Source: Apostichopus japonicus
Lineage: Eukaryota; Echinodermata; Holothuroidea; Aspidochirotida; Stichopodidae
DNA: 64,000 nucleotides
Assembly (NCBI RefSeq): GCF_037975245.1
Contig: NC_092569.1
Span: 15,745,501-15,809,500 of the forward strand
Direction of reading: 5' to 3'
Shown one piece after another: positions 1 through 12,200 of this stretch (positions are counted from its first letter, which is position 1; the number at the start of each line of letters is the position of its first letter). The position numbers and the translations under genes are program-made. Below the pieces are notes generated by a model. That model was not told where the DNA came from and did not search any database. It saw only the letters and a program-made list of their open reading frames with translations.

Positions 1-2527
1 AAAGTGTACTTGTAATAATAACCGACTGATCTGTGAGGACTACAGATGCAGTACCGATGCTGTTTGTGATGTCAGGAATGAAATACGACAGTGTTATTGT
101 GATGAGGGATATGAAGGTGACGGTGAAACTTGTGAATCCTTGTATACAGACTGTCAGGATGTTTATGACGCTGGACAAAGGCAAGAAGGCATATATACAA
201 TCATGCCTACTGGGTGGCCTGGTTTACCATTCGACGTACATTGTAAAATGGAAAACGGCGGAGGATGGACCGTAAGTCTTCATTGAAACTCTATGAATGT
301 TTCAAGTATGTTTCCGTGTTTTTCATATATGTATTAGTCTATTGTAAACGGTTATGAAAGTACGAGTTCATGTTTTCGGTTTGGTTGCACGTTTATATTC
401 CTTAGTGTTGATTCAGTATATTAAATATACTTGAGTAAATGAAAATGGTGATAATCCTTAAAATTAACCTCCTCTTAAGAAAAAAAAAAACAACGCTAAG
501 AAATGTCTTAAGTTTATCAGACTGAAATATTATTCTCTAGATATATAGTTGTGAGGTATTCTTAAATTAACTGTGTATGTTAGCATGCTTCAACGACTCC
601 CATTATTTTATTTCTTTCATTATTCTTACCCGCTAACCTTCCAGGTGTTTCAACGTCGTAACGATGGATCTTCTAGCTTTGATCAAAACTGGGCTGCGTA
701 CAAAGACGGGTTTGGTGACAGCAGGAACTTATGGCTAGGAAATGAAAAGCTTCATTACTTGACTAACCAAAGAAACTACAAGCTTCGTTTTGACATCACT
801 ACTTCTAGTGGATCGGCTAAATATGCTGAGTATACAGAATTTCAAGTCGAGTCTGAAAGCAGCAAGTACAGAATGAATAAACTGGGGACTCACAGTGGAA
901 ATACAGGTTTGTTGCATGTGTGATATTTGCGCCTTATCTTGGAAAATAGGTCAAGTTAAAGTTACTAGTGTGTTCACAATAAACTTCATGAGATAATGTT
1001 CGTCACGGTTTCAACACATCTTGATGTTAAATGATAACTCCAAAGTATGCTCTAAGTACACTGGATCAGAAACCCTTACAAAGATGGTTTGGTGTAACAC
1101 CCCACACCTTTCACAAGCCACACCACCGTGTCTACGGTTGTATATACGAGATTAGTAAAAAGTCGATGATCCATTTCTGGGTATGTATGATAAAATTCAC
1201 GCATTAATTAGAACAAAAAACAAATAGAAACAGAACAAAAATGAATAAATAATACCACGCATATTGAACCATCTTAATTAGTTGCAATTGACGTGATGAA
1301 CCATCCTTACATTCGCCAGTTTTGGTGTTGTAATATTGGAAGAGCAAAGAAGGTTTTGTCCCGAACGGGATTTGAGCCAGTGATCTGAACAATTGCGAAA
1401 AAAGTATCGTCCCATCTGGACCCGTTACTTTAAAGAACAGTACAGTGTTAGATATTTACCGTATCATCGTATCAGCTGGATACCGCTGGTATCATTACAA
1501 CATATTAAAGTAGTCTGACTAGCCGATGAAAGAGAATATATGCTGAATGAGCATGCACCAGTCTAAGAACAGGAAATGTCATGGAAGAGAAATACGACCA
1601 TATATATTCATAGAACTATTAACAGAGAATAAAGGTTTCCAGTAAACACATACTACTAACAGAATAATTTTTTTTTACAAGATCTGTGAAACAATTATAC
1701 CAAGAAGAGCCACACACCGTGAGGACAGAGACAACCCTAGACAAAGATACAATTACAATGAGAAAATAATAGCTAAAAACTAGTCAATGGAAAGCCTAGG
1801 ATTTAGTTCTCATTTACAATCAAACACAATATTTACTAATTTAAACATAATATTTAATATCATTAGACAATTAGTTCCTATATACAAGCCTAGTTTTCAT
1901 ATTAAACATCATCCATTTAAATTCAAATCAATGGTCAACTCCATTGAGAAGTAAACCTGATTAAAATAAAGAGCAATAATGAATAAATCAGCTTATAAAG
2001 TATTTATAATGATCACGGAATTATCCCATTATGAATGTATTCTGAATCTCTTTCAAAGTGAATCCTCACCCCCCCCCCCCTTCTCAGTATACTGTAAAAC
2101 TTATTTTATATCCCATCAAAAGTGTCCAATATGACAGGATACTTACGCTATTGTTTAATGATCAAGTATTAACCACTGATGTTTCTTGCTGTTTTCCAAC
2201 ACAGGTCATGAACTCTCGTATAACAAAGGAAAACAATTCAGCACGCATGACCGAGACAATGACGCATGCGATACCTCCAACTGCGCAGAGAAGCACAAAA
2301 GCGGCTGGTGGCACTCGAATACTTGGTGCTCTTGTTATAGTTATAGCTATTGCTATTATTTCCAATACAGCAGTAGCTGCAAGGCAGTTTGTACGGGTGA
2401 CAACCTCAATGGTGTCTACAATGGTGGCGACGGAGAAATGATCTTCTCTTACAATTATTATTATTATCATTATAGTGTATTCTGCAGCCCCCAGTTCGTT
2501 GAAATGAAAATTCGACCATCCTCTTGA
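1..2527 (+). CDS. Gene 1 (3' part): secreted fibrinogen-related protein, EGF-like plus C-terminal FReD
   Basis: Exons are 1-271 (5' end cut by the window edge), 645-906 and 2205-2527 (stop TGA 2525-2527). The first exon starts inside the VWC-like segment, runs through an EGF-like domain (CYCDEGYEGDG) and opens the FReD (DCQDVYD... to GGGWT, donor gtaagt). The second begins VFQRR and contains WLGNEKLHYLT. It ends in phase 1, and the last exon completes the codon. The last exon has the calcium-site motif DRDND, WWHSN, LNGVYNGG and the C-terminus EMKIRPSS. Fibrinogen-related lectins are usually secreted and bind glycans or acetyl groups; that role here is inferred from the family. The NYT glycosylation sequon of the paralogs is replaced by KYR. 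Signal peptide, half FReD and TIL exons must lie left of the window. Confidence 0.87.
1340..1440 (-). repeat. Possible tRNA-derived SINE remnant in intron 7
   Basis: On the minus strand the segment reads GGCTCAAATCCCG followed by TTCGGGAC. This differs at two positions from a tRNA-type B box (GGTTCGAATCCCG). The same sequence lies in intron 7 of gene 2 (18421-18440) and gene 3 (about 33773-33796), with a more decayed version in gene 4 (about 50160), so it predates the duplications. I could not define an A box or a 3' tail, so the class is tentative. Confidence 0.3.
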
Positions 2528-2858
2528 GTTAATGACGGATAGTCTGTCATGTGATTTCTCTCGAAACCATTGTGGAAAAATGAGTAGTAAAATGAATATA
2601 TATTTTTCTTTATGAGAAACACAAATCAACTGGATGAAACGAGCCCTTCGTAGTATCTGAAAAAAAAAATTAAATTATGTTTCATCTTCGAAGATTTTAA
2701 CCTCTCAAGAAAATTTTAATAAGGAATACTTTTTGGTCAAATGTGAGTCAAAGATTGAAAAACAGTCAATATTCGTTAATCTTCAGACACAATGTTGAAT
2801 ATTTATTTATTTGCAATAAGTATCTAAACTAATTCAGCTCTCAATTGCAATGAATATG

Positions 2859-2864
2859 AATAAA
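2859..2864 (+). terminator. Candidate poly(A) signal of gene 1
   Basis: AATAAA lies 332 nt after the stop codon. The hexamer and its surroundings recur after gene 2 (19911-19916) and gene 4 (61720-61725), which supports a shared 3' end. Confidence 0.5.
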
Positions 2865-5800
2865 CAAAATGGAACAGTATCATATGTGTCTTTAATTGGT
2901 TCATTGTGTTTATATCCCTAAAGTACAGTAACCAGCGGGGGCGGGGTTCTGGAGCTCCCCCTCCAGTCAAATGTCTCCCCCAAAGACATCGGTGGCCAAA
3001 AAATATTGATCGAAAGTTACAAAATGCATTTAAGGCTCAGTTAAACCAGTTCGCAGTTGACGTTCATCCGTAATTTACGGGAATTATCAAATTTATACAA
3101 GCCAATTGCGTTTGATTTTAAATATTATCCTATTATTTTGCCTTCTGTTATCTCTACGAGGCCCTCATCCCCATCCCTTTCGTGACACACGCTACCCAAC
3201 GAGATAACATGCAACCATGTTTGTTATACCATGTGCATGTTTATAACTTACTACCATCGTTAGTTATATTGACCGCCCGAAGTTATTCTGATATTGTTAC
3301 TCGGAGGCTGCAGAATGATATATTACGTAATTTCAACATCGCCCTTGTGAACTAACTCAGACTGATGAGTCTTTAGAATACGCTCATACAGATTTCATGT
3401 ATTAAAGAGCATGGACCATGGCGCTGGAAAACAGTTTTGTAGTGGCTGGAGCCTCAGTCGATGAAACTGACCGTCATATAAAAATGTATTTAAATCATCA
3501 TTATAGTAAATCATAGACAATGAGATAGCTTAAACTGTACTGTGGATAAATAAATAGTCCAAAACAACATTGGAACTTCAGACAAAACAATTGAAAGGCC
3601 AAAACTAAACCCATTTGTCAAAAACCCAGGCTGTACCATTTATGAATTTTTAAGTTTATCCAATTTCTAAATTTGATTAGGCAAAATTTTACTGAAAAAA
3701 AAACATCCAATTATAAAGAAATACATAGGCTTTTGTAGAAAAAGTGTGAGCGATACATTTATGCATTGCAGTATGAGAACAGAGCACACGGGGTTATCAG
3801 CTAAAAGTATGGTGACTTTATCCAAACGCGAAGCCAGGAGGCTAAAAGGGGCAGTCGCCCACCTCCTAAAAATTAATCAAAAAAGAAGGAAAAGAAAGAA
3901 TAAAGGTGGAACATTAGGCAGGGAGAATTTGGAGAACAACGTTAAGAGATCTCACACAAAGTTTCAAACTATGGAAATTCCCATACGTGTCTTCAAATAA
4001 CCAACATTTAGGATACCTACCCAAAGGCAAAATGTATTTGTTGCCTTTATTTTCTTGATTTGGCTGGTGAATTCTCTAAATTTGACAGAATGTGTTACAC
4101 AAAACTGGCAAACCTGCTGTAGGCTATAATCTTCCAACTGATACTAAAGCCTTCAAAGTTCACCATACTGTATAGCTGTAAACTGAGCATTTTACGAAAC
4201 ATTTTTCGTAATAATTCAGAAGTTAAATTTGTCTGACCAAACGCAGCCTGGTTGAATTGTCTTTATGGAGAACATCCTAAGAAAACATTATACCTTAAAA
4301 TTCAAAATTCACTAAAGAATTTCTTGTTTGAAAGTGAATGACAACTTTAAAAATCGGAGCAAAGACCAACAGAATATTCATTGCTCTACTGGTGAGTCAT
4401 TCATCACTGCAAATGACTACTGCGAGACCTAAACAACACTAAAATTACAATAAACAAAGTATTAAGAAAAAAAAAGTGTGTCGAGTTTTTATTTAAATTG
4501 TAAAAGTTTATAAAAAGAGAACCAGAGATAACAGTCGTACACACCATACACATCGAAATTCATAAATAGTTATTAGCATAACATTGCGTGTAAACCTTAT
4601 ACTATTGACATAAGGTGTAGTCTAAATGTGTCACATATATCTCACCCTTTTTTCGTATATACCCAGAACCCGCTCTATACATGACTAATTGAAATAAAGT
4701 GTTATGTTAACATTTGAAACATTACTCAACAACGTCTTCAACAGAATTAAGGTGAAAATGCCTGAACTTACATGATTGGTACTGTTGTGTTTTCTATATC
4801 AAAATGCATTCGAAATACAGTTTACCGGGTATACATATCTGTTGTACGAGATCCACGTAGTATGGACCTATTTTAAGTTAGACTGACCATACGTATAAGC
4901 TTGTTTGCCCGCCTGGGAAACAATAGCAGAGAAAGTTGGTATCCGTCACGTTTTCTTTTTTTTTTACTTCTTTGCAATTAATGAGGTACTGAAAGAGGGT
5001 CTATGGAGCAGTTTTCTCCCAACCCTTTTCAAAATACAACAAAATCGTTTCTGCTTATGTTACTGATTATTTCAACATTGAGCGTTTGATTTTTCATGCT
5101 CAACTTTTAATAAAATGCCTCAGTATTCTTTGAATATAGGTATTCTTAACTTCGAAAGAAGTTATTCCAGTTTATCATAGGGGAGTTAAAATTTATACAA
5201 TCCCCGTGTCTTTTTAAAATATCATAATGTGTTTTTCATATTATGTGAAATGTAAATCCGCGTGTAGTTACTAGTCGTTCACTATACTCACAAACAATGA
5301 CGTAATATATGAGATTTCAATTGAGAGAATATAGCCTACAATAAGCTGCAAATAATCGAGATGGTTAACCTCGTATCTCATAGCTTGCAAAAATCGTACG
5401 GAAACGGCCTGTCTTTTATCAAGTCGGTTGCTAATGAGGACTAATTTCGGAACAATTTCAATCGTTACATGGTTTACATTAGTGATATAAAAATTGAAAT
5501 GACAATGTTCAGTCTGTTTATTGTAGCACATTGTGTTAAGGTTTATTCTAAGTTTATTTGCTAGATATTTTGCACAAACACAACTTTATTTTATTGACAT
5601 GTTCAAAATTGGATACTTATTATTAAAGACATAACACCTTCTCACCTCCCCCCCCCCAAAAAAAAATGTAATAATAACATATTAACTCAAATGCTCATTG
5701 TATAAGAAGGGAACGAATCATGAACTCACTGAATATCTGTCTTAAAGTTTAGGAAAATCCGTCAGTATCAGAAATATAGCGTTTATCCCTGTTTTGTGAT

Positions 5801-8800
5801 GACAAATAGCGGCTCTTTTCTTTTTAGACGATGTGTTAGCCATTAGATTATATCCGTTTGAAGAACGTTCATCATATTTGGTATTATATTGGTTCAAAAA
5901 TGGTCAATATTTTCCACTCTGGTATTAATATAGAAGGGAATATTTGTCTATACTTATCTGACATTTCAAATCAATTTAAAAATAACATATCGTTAGGATA
6001 TTCTTCATTCAAAATAATATTAAGCGCGTTCCACCAATTCATCAGTAATAACGATTCGTTGCGAAAGAAAGAAGCAGTGTAAGAAATTCCAGCAATATTC
6101 AAATACTATACTGAGCACACATTGCGATTGCCTTGGTTGACACAGGTTATTACATAATGCGTTGTTACATTTCGTGTTATTTTGTATTGAAGTTTGCGTC
6201 AAAATGGTATTACATAACTCGTAAAATGCGTCTTGCGCCAAAAAATTATTAGGCCTACACGTTCAGTTATGAATTTTTTTTGCGGCGAAACATATCTGGT
6301 TAACACTACATTTTGCGTCAATTATTATATTTTTTAAAGACGATATTCAATATATGTTGACTGATTCACAGACTAAAAGGTATGTTGATAATTATGGGTA
6401 TAGGTAATAATGTCGCGGGTATACAGCATTCTTGCATAAGTTACCTCAGAGGAATAGCAGTATCATCAAGCAGTGTGCTCATGCAATTAACATTCCAAAA
6501 GAAAGAAATTGTTTGATTCTTAAAATGAAATAAAACTATAAATAAACTATGTATATAAATTAAAGAAAACCAAGATGAAACACGATTTCGTGTTCTGCTA
6601 TATTGTACTAAAGTTAACACAGACTGATCTTTTTTGTTGTTAAAATATGACTTCATATTAACAGAAGTCACTGTCAATTATGACTTCATATTAACAGAAG
6701 GCGCAAACGAACTTCAGTATTATGGTAGAATATCAAATTTGGCTTAACACTGTCCTTAAGATGTCGGCATACCACAACCATGATTGTTCCATTGAATTAA
6801 ACCCGCGGTAGACCCGAAATAGAACTTGCGTAATCCCATTGTAATATTTTACCCATTCCGCAAGGCCATAACACTGATGGGTGTAACTACTTCTGTTCAC
6901 TTTATTGGGTCCTGACTGGAGCAATATGCTAACGAACGGTAGTAGTTTTAGGGGTATGCCGGTTTCCAGCTTGGAAACAACATCCGTCTATAGTAATTTC
7001 CCACAACTGTGTAGGGCGAGTTTTCGTCAACGCCTGGCCAGACTTGACAGATCGGGATTTACATTCCATAAATCAGTAAGGTCTGCATATGTTCTTTCTT
7101 ATATAACCTAGTAGCCAGATCGCAAGTTAGACTTTTGCGAATGACATAGAAAATGTATCAAAGACTTTTTCCTTAGACTTCTTCACCCTCTCCCCCCCCC
7201 CCCCCATTCAATTCAATTCAAGATATGGTACGTGTACACAGAGAATAGTTAGCTTTTATAGTGTTAGGAATTTTCATATACGCAGATGTTTGTCATAAGA
7301 AAACAGTTTTTACATATACTATTACTTTCTCGTTGTGCTTCAATAACGCACATTTAACACAACCCGTTTATCTAGATACCATAAAGATTTGGAGTCTAGA
7401 CATTAACATCTACTAAGTTAAATTACCACTGTTATTGTTCGGAAATGTTCATTTGTTTACGCTAGAAATTCTTTCCGTTTATCATAAACTTCCCCAAACA
7501 ATAATCTGCACAAGGTTATAAACGTAATAGAAAATCACGATTGAAGAGAGACACATTTATATGTGTGCCAAATATGCAATTTTATTTTGGAAAAGATAGT
7601 TAGTTTATAGGCCGTTAAGTAAAGATATCTTACAATGTAAATATGCAAGTATGCATACACATGGTATCTATAAGTTTATCCCTTCTGTTGTCAATGATAC
7701 GACATTGGCTAAGTTGTTAGGTAGCCAAAGTACCATTAAACTAGGCACGTATGCAGATGTTGGCATGTAACTTTTTCTTTGTGTTGTCGAAGCTACGAAC
7801 TTTCCCTTTTGTTAAATGATGTACTACCAGCATAAACAGTACAAGGTAATACAGGGTTGGGTTCAGTTGCACAAAATCTAGAAACATGCAGGCATACATC
7901 ATGTATGCCGTGTAAGCCCTTATATACTTGGTAGAGTTCAAGAATCATCATCGCGTGGGATGAGGTAATGTCTTGCATGGCAGGCAGATAGCCAGCGTTC
8001 GTGATATGATGGAACAAACGAATCTTTATCACCATCCTAAGAGTCCGAGAACAAAGGTTTCATGATACGATGTAGGCTCTAACCTAGCGGGGCAAGCATA
8101 TTTTTTTTTGTAGTGGGAGGATAAGATATGTTACCGTCCAGAGAAGGGTCTAAACAGACATTTATCACCTTTTGGGAGTTTTAGTAAAAAAGGAAGGAGC
8201 TTAGATGCAACATGGTGCTATATTTTGCAACTTTTTAATAAAATGTTGAAGGATTTCGACTGCATATATATCAACTATTAAAAGAATACTTCGTATTTTT
8301 TTGTAAAAGTCTGTCTGTCAGTGGAAAGGAGTTGGGTGGGCTTCCTGATTTCTTCTGGGGATTGAAACCGCCAAAGATGTACGTTGTTGCACCCTTGATT
8401 TACCCTCTGTATCGATTTCAAATTTTAGTTGGGGAGGGGGGGGTCACCAAATTTGGCTTACATCCGTTATGGGGAAAGATCTTAGCAAACATGTTTACTT
8501 TGGTAAATGGGGAAATTATGATATTATTTCCATCATCTACAATACATTTTGTAGTAGAACTTCAAAACTTCCCAAAGCACTTCCCTATTTAACATTACAA
8601 GCACGTTGTATATGATGATAGTATTGACCGCGGAAACTAAAGTCTAGCGAAAATGTAATATCATTATTGTTTCCTTACATTTTTCAACTGTTCTAGGATC
8701 AAATTGAATACAAAATCTACATATTTCATGGAGGCAGATTTTTGTGACGCATAAAGTCGTACGGTTAAGTGTTTTATTCAAAAAAATGAGAATAATCTTG

Positions 8801-8892
8801 TTTTACTTAACCCGCTTCCTTGCATTAAATAAACACATCTACAAAACTGTAGATTGCAAATTCTCGTACAATGCGTAAATAGTTCCGCAACG
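2865..8892. other. Spacer between genes 1 and 2
   Basis: No supportable gene was found. The stretch aligns with the spacers after genes 2 and 3 through most of its length, including homopolymer C tracts near 5648 and 7191. Relative to the gene 2 spacer it lacks about 640 bp at about 4170, the segment that carries a decayed last-exon copy there. Short open frames on both strands (for example 5271-5531 and 7793-8035, minus) recur in a sister spacer but are interrupted in the third. Confidence 0.7.
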
Positions 8893-9004
8893 TGACGTAA
8901 CATGTATCAGTTCTTATTGACCGACTGAAGGTCATCATATGGGATGGGTGCCTTGGAATCCGTATCTGTTTACAACTGAAAGACGGTGTGACGACGTATA
9001 AGTA
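8893..9004 (+). promoter_or_regulatory. Candidate promoter of gene 2: CRE-like site and TATA-like box
   Basis: TGACGTAA (8893-8900), preceded by TTCCGCAA, and TATAAGTA (8997-9004) lie about 266 and 162 nt before the start codon. Both sit in a block that is strongly alike in front of genes 3 and 4. The transcription start is not known. Function is inferred from motif identity, conservation and position only. Confidence 0.4.
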
Positions 9005-9158
9005 CAATGCGATCTGGCTAAGAAACATCATCATTTTACAACTTTGTAAGTACACTTCAGGTCATCCGTTGCTTTCAGGAACATCGAGGATATTTCTTAC
9101 CTATGGAGATACATTTCATTTGAATTGTCTTTCATATTATACCAAGACATTCACAAAT

Positions 9159-9239
9159 ATGGAGCTTTCCGTGGCTGTTCGAGCAGTATTTGCATTCTTG
9201 TGCACAGCAACCATCGCCTTTACGTCCTCGGACGAAACG
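9159..9239 (+). CDS. Gene 2 exon 1: signal peptide
   Basis: 27 codons beginning MELSVAVRAVFAFLC, with a hydrophobic core over residues 5-22 and small residues (A, T, S, S) where cleavage would fall. The donor gtgagt leaves phase 0. The exon recurs as 26814-26894 and 43170-43250, with few substitutions. Confidence 0.85.
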
Positions 9240-12200
9240 GTGAGTTAAACATTTTTCAGTTTATGTTCTTCTTTCTTATAAATCGTTGCGTTTACGTTTT
9301 TTTTTGTTCCTTGTTAGATGTTATAATTTAATCCTGGGTAACATGTTTTAACATGTTTCTTTCTTGCTTGCTGGATTATATAATTTCCCACAAAAGTTAA
9401 GAAAAGTTTTATTACTTGATAACCTGTTTTACAATTTTTAATACAACATTTTTGTTTTCAGTAGCTTATGCAGTTGAAATATTGCAACTGATATGAAAGT
9501 AATTTGAATTTTGCGAGTAACAATTCTTCTTCAATAAATTCCTTCTTTCCAAAATAATTATCTTCTACAGCCTACAGAAGGGTGCGTTTTTGGTGTAAAA
9601 TTTTCACTGCACCTTATGATGAAAACATTACATAACAAATTCTATTTTTTGCTTAGTTACATTTGAAATTTTACATTGCCTTGAGAAACGTTATCTTAAA
9701 TTGTCAATTAATATCGCACGTTATCGCTTATGTATCCCTAAATTTATCTATTTAACCACTCGTCGCTGATTTGTGCAATATAACACTAACGCTTAAAACT
9801 AGAATCGTATGTTTTACGTAATGGTTTAGAACATAACCATTAACAATTTCAGAATAACATCAACATTTGTGAAAGTTATTTTAAGACAATTGAACAGTTA
9901 TATCCTAACTATTTTAGAAACTTTGATGTTACAACGTAGACCTCACTTAATTTCATTAACCATCATCAAATCTCTATATTTCCTAACTAGATACGGATAA
10001 CTGCATCTTGACAAATCGATTTCACTACATTAGTACGCTAAGTATTGAAAAACTACAGTATAGGTTAATCGTACTCGAATAAAAAATAAAAAAAATAGAA
10101 TAAGTAAGTTTCTATCTTTAGCTTGAATTGTTTTAATTGTAGTGAAAAATATATAATATTAATAATCATTATAATTGCCGTCCGCTTTCTGTTACATAAA
10201 ATCACTCCACTTCTTGTCAAAGTAGGCGCCTTTGCCGTTACGCATGAACAATAGTCAAAGTTAGATATTTTTTAAAAATCTATTGCATACATGATAAAAT
10301 AGTTAAGATGATAACGTTGTTTGCTATTGCACAATCATAGACTTTTAAATAGTTACTTCGGAAATATCTACAGTGATAATTTAGACATAACAAATACCCC
10401 TTTATGATAAAGTTTATAATTCAAATTCGTCCTCTTTGTCCTTGTTTATCAATCAACGTCATTTAACAAAACTGAGTTTATTTTCGGGTTTAGATTACTT
10501 AATTTTAATGAAGAAAAAACAGATGTTTTCAAAACTTGCTGCAATCATTAACTAATATATTTTCAAATGAGTTTTATTTGATTTTTTTCTTAGTAAGCAT
10601 TGATAAATCTTTGAAAGGAAACATAAACACCAATGCATTTTTGCTTCGCTTTACTGAACTTAACAGTTAGCTCCTACGGAATACTTACTTGAGTAAACTT
10701 CAAAGGCTACACATCACTTGCAATACTATACTTTAGTCTATACCGTATTCACTTGCACAATATTCAGAACATTGAAATTATTGTTAGTTTAAACTAATAA
10801 TATCGAATATGTATCTATGTTTATCTCGTTCAAATTCGTCCTTCTCGTTGTCTTAAAAATTACTTAGAGTTCCAAAAACCGATCACCCATGGTTTTGATT
10901 AATATTTTCAGAGTAAAACAAAAAAAATTGTGAAGTTATTTTAAGAAATTTGAACAGTTATATCCTAACTATTTTAGAAACTTTGAAGTTACAACGTAGA
11001 TCTAACTGAATTTCATTAACCATTATCAAGTCTCTATATTTCATAACTAGATATGGATAACTGCCTCTAAACAAATCGATTTCACTACATTAGCACGCTA
11101 AGTATTGAAAAACTACAGTATAGGTTAATCGTACTTGAATAACAAAGTAGTAAAATCTTTAAATTTCATTAATTAAGTATTCAACCTTAAAGCTTAAAAG
11201 TCTTTAATTGTAGCGAAAAATATATAATAATCATAATAATCGCAGTCCGCTTTCTGTTACATAAAATCACTCCACTTCTTGTCCAAATGGCGCCTTTTTA
11301 CGCGTGAACACTAGTCAAAGATAAATATTTTAACAATCTATTGTATAATTTTAGAAAATGTGTAAATTTCTTGATCTTTCCATTTCTTTTTTTCTCTTTG
11401 TCGTATATGTTTTTAAATTATTGTTGAGCGTTAAAAACATAGGAAACTTATGGTCAATATATTAATATCATACTCAAAGTATCAACAAAGTTGTGTCAAT
11501 ATTACAGGCGGAACTGTAAAATAATAACGTTGTTTGCTATTTCACAAACATTGACTTTCATTTAGTTACTTCGAAAATATTTATGGTGATAACCTAGACA
11601 TAACAAATACCCCTCCCTTTATGTTTATAATTCGTCCTCTTTGTCCTTGTTTGTCCATCAACGTAGTTTAACGAAACTGAGTTTATTTTCGGGTTTAGAT
11701 TACTTAATTTTAATGAAGAAAGAACAGATGATTTCAAAACTGGCTGCAATCATTTACTATTATATATTTTCAAATGAGTTTTATTTGATTTTTTTCTTAG
11801 TAAGCATTGGTAAATCTTTGAAAGCAAACGTGAACACCGATGCATTTTTTGCCTCGCTGAATTGAACTTAGCAAATAGCTTCCATGCAATACTTGCACGG
11901 GTAAACTTCAATGGCTACAAATCTCTTGCAATAATATACTTTAGTCTATACTGTATTAACTTGTACAATTGTCAGAACTTTGAGATTATTGTTAGTTAAA
12001 ACTAATAATATCGAATATGTATCTGTGTTTATCTCGTTCATATTCGTCCTTCTCGTTGTCTTAAAAAGTACTTAAAAGTTCCAACTACCGCCCTCCCATG
12101 ATTTTGAAGATTAATGCACAAGTATAGAGTTTATGTCCTTCAACTATCGAGCAAGTAGTTTTTAACTTGACAATAAGACCCTTAAGTACAATATTTTGAT

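Noticed and set aside
1204-1392. 62-aa minus-strand frame in intron 7 of genes 1 and 2
   Set aside because: Not kept in gene 3 or gene 4; it overlaps the SINE-like relic and is intronic.
2058-2441. Open frame overlapping exon 8 in another + frame, with a hydrophobic stretch, open in all four genes (also 19184-19561, 34527-34856, 61140-61439)
   Set aside because: It begins in intron sequence, has no plausible start or splice context, and its conservation follows from exon 8 itself and its Tyr/Ser codon bias, which avoids stops in this frame.
2162-2629. Long antisense frame over exon 8, recurring in the other genes
   Set aside because: It lies opposite a well-supported exon and runs into non-coding flank. 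Openness follows from the composition of the sense exon.
5271-5531. 86-aa minus-strand frame repeated at 22958-23218
   Set aside because: Broken in the gene 3 to gene 4 spacer (about 38690-38930), and no domain or splice signal supports it.
7793-8035. 80-aa minus-strand frame repeated at 25449-25691
   Set aside because: The third spacer has indels and stops in the same segment (about 41581-41850); similarity is explained by segmental duplication.
8332-8592. Plus-strand frame with DFFWGLKPP, also in two other spacers
   Set aside because: The frame is changed by length variation of the adjacent G tract, and residues after it do not agree between copies.
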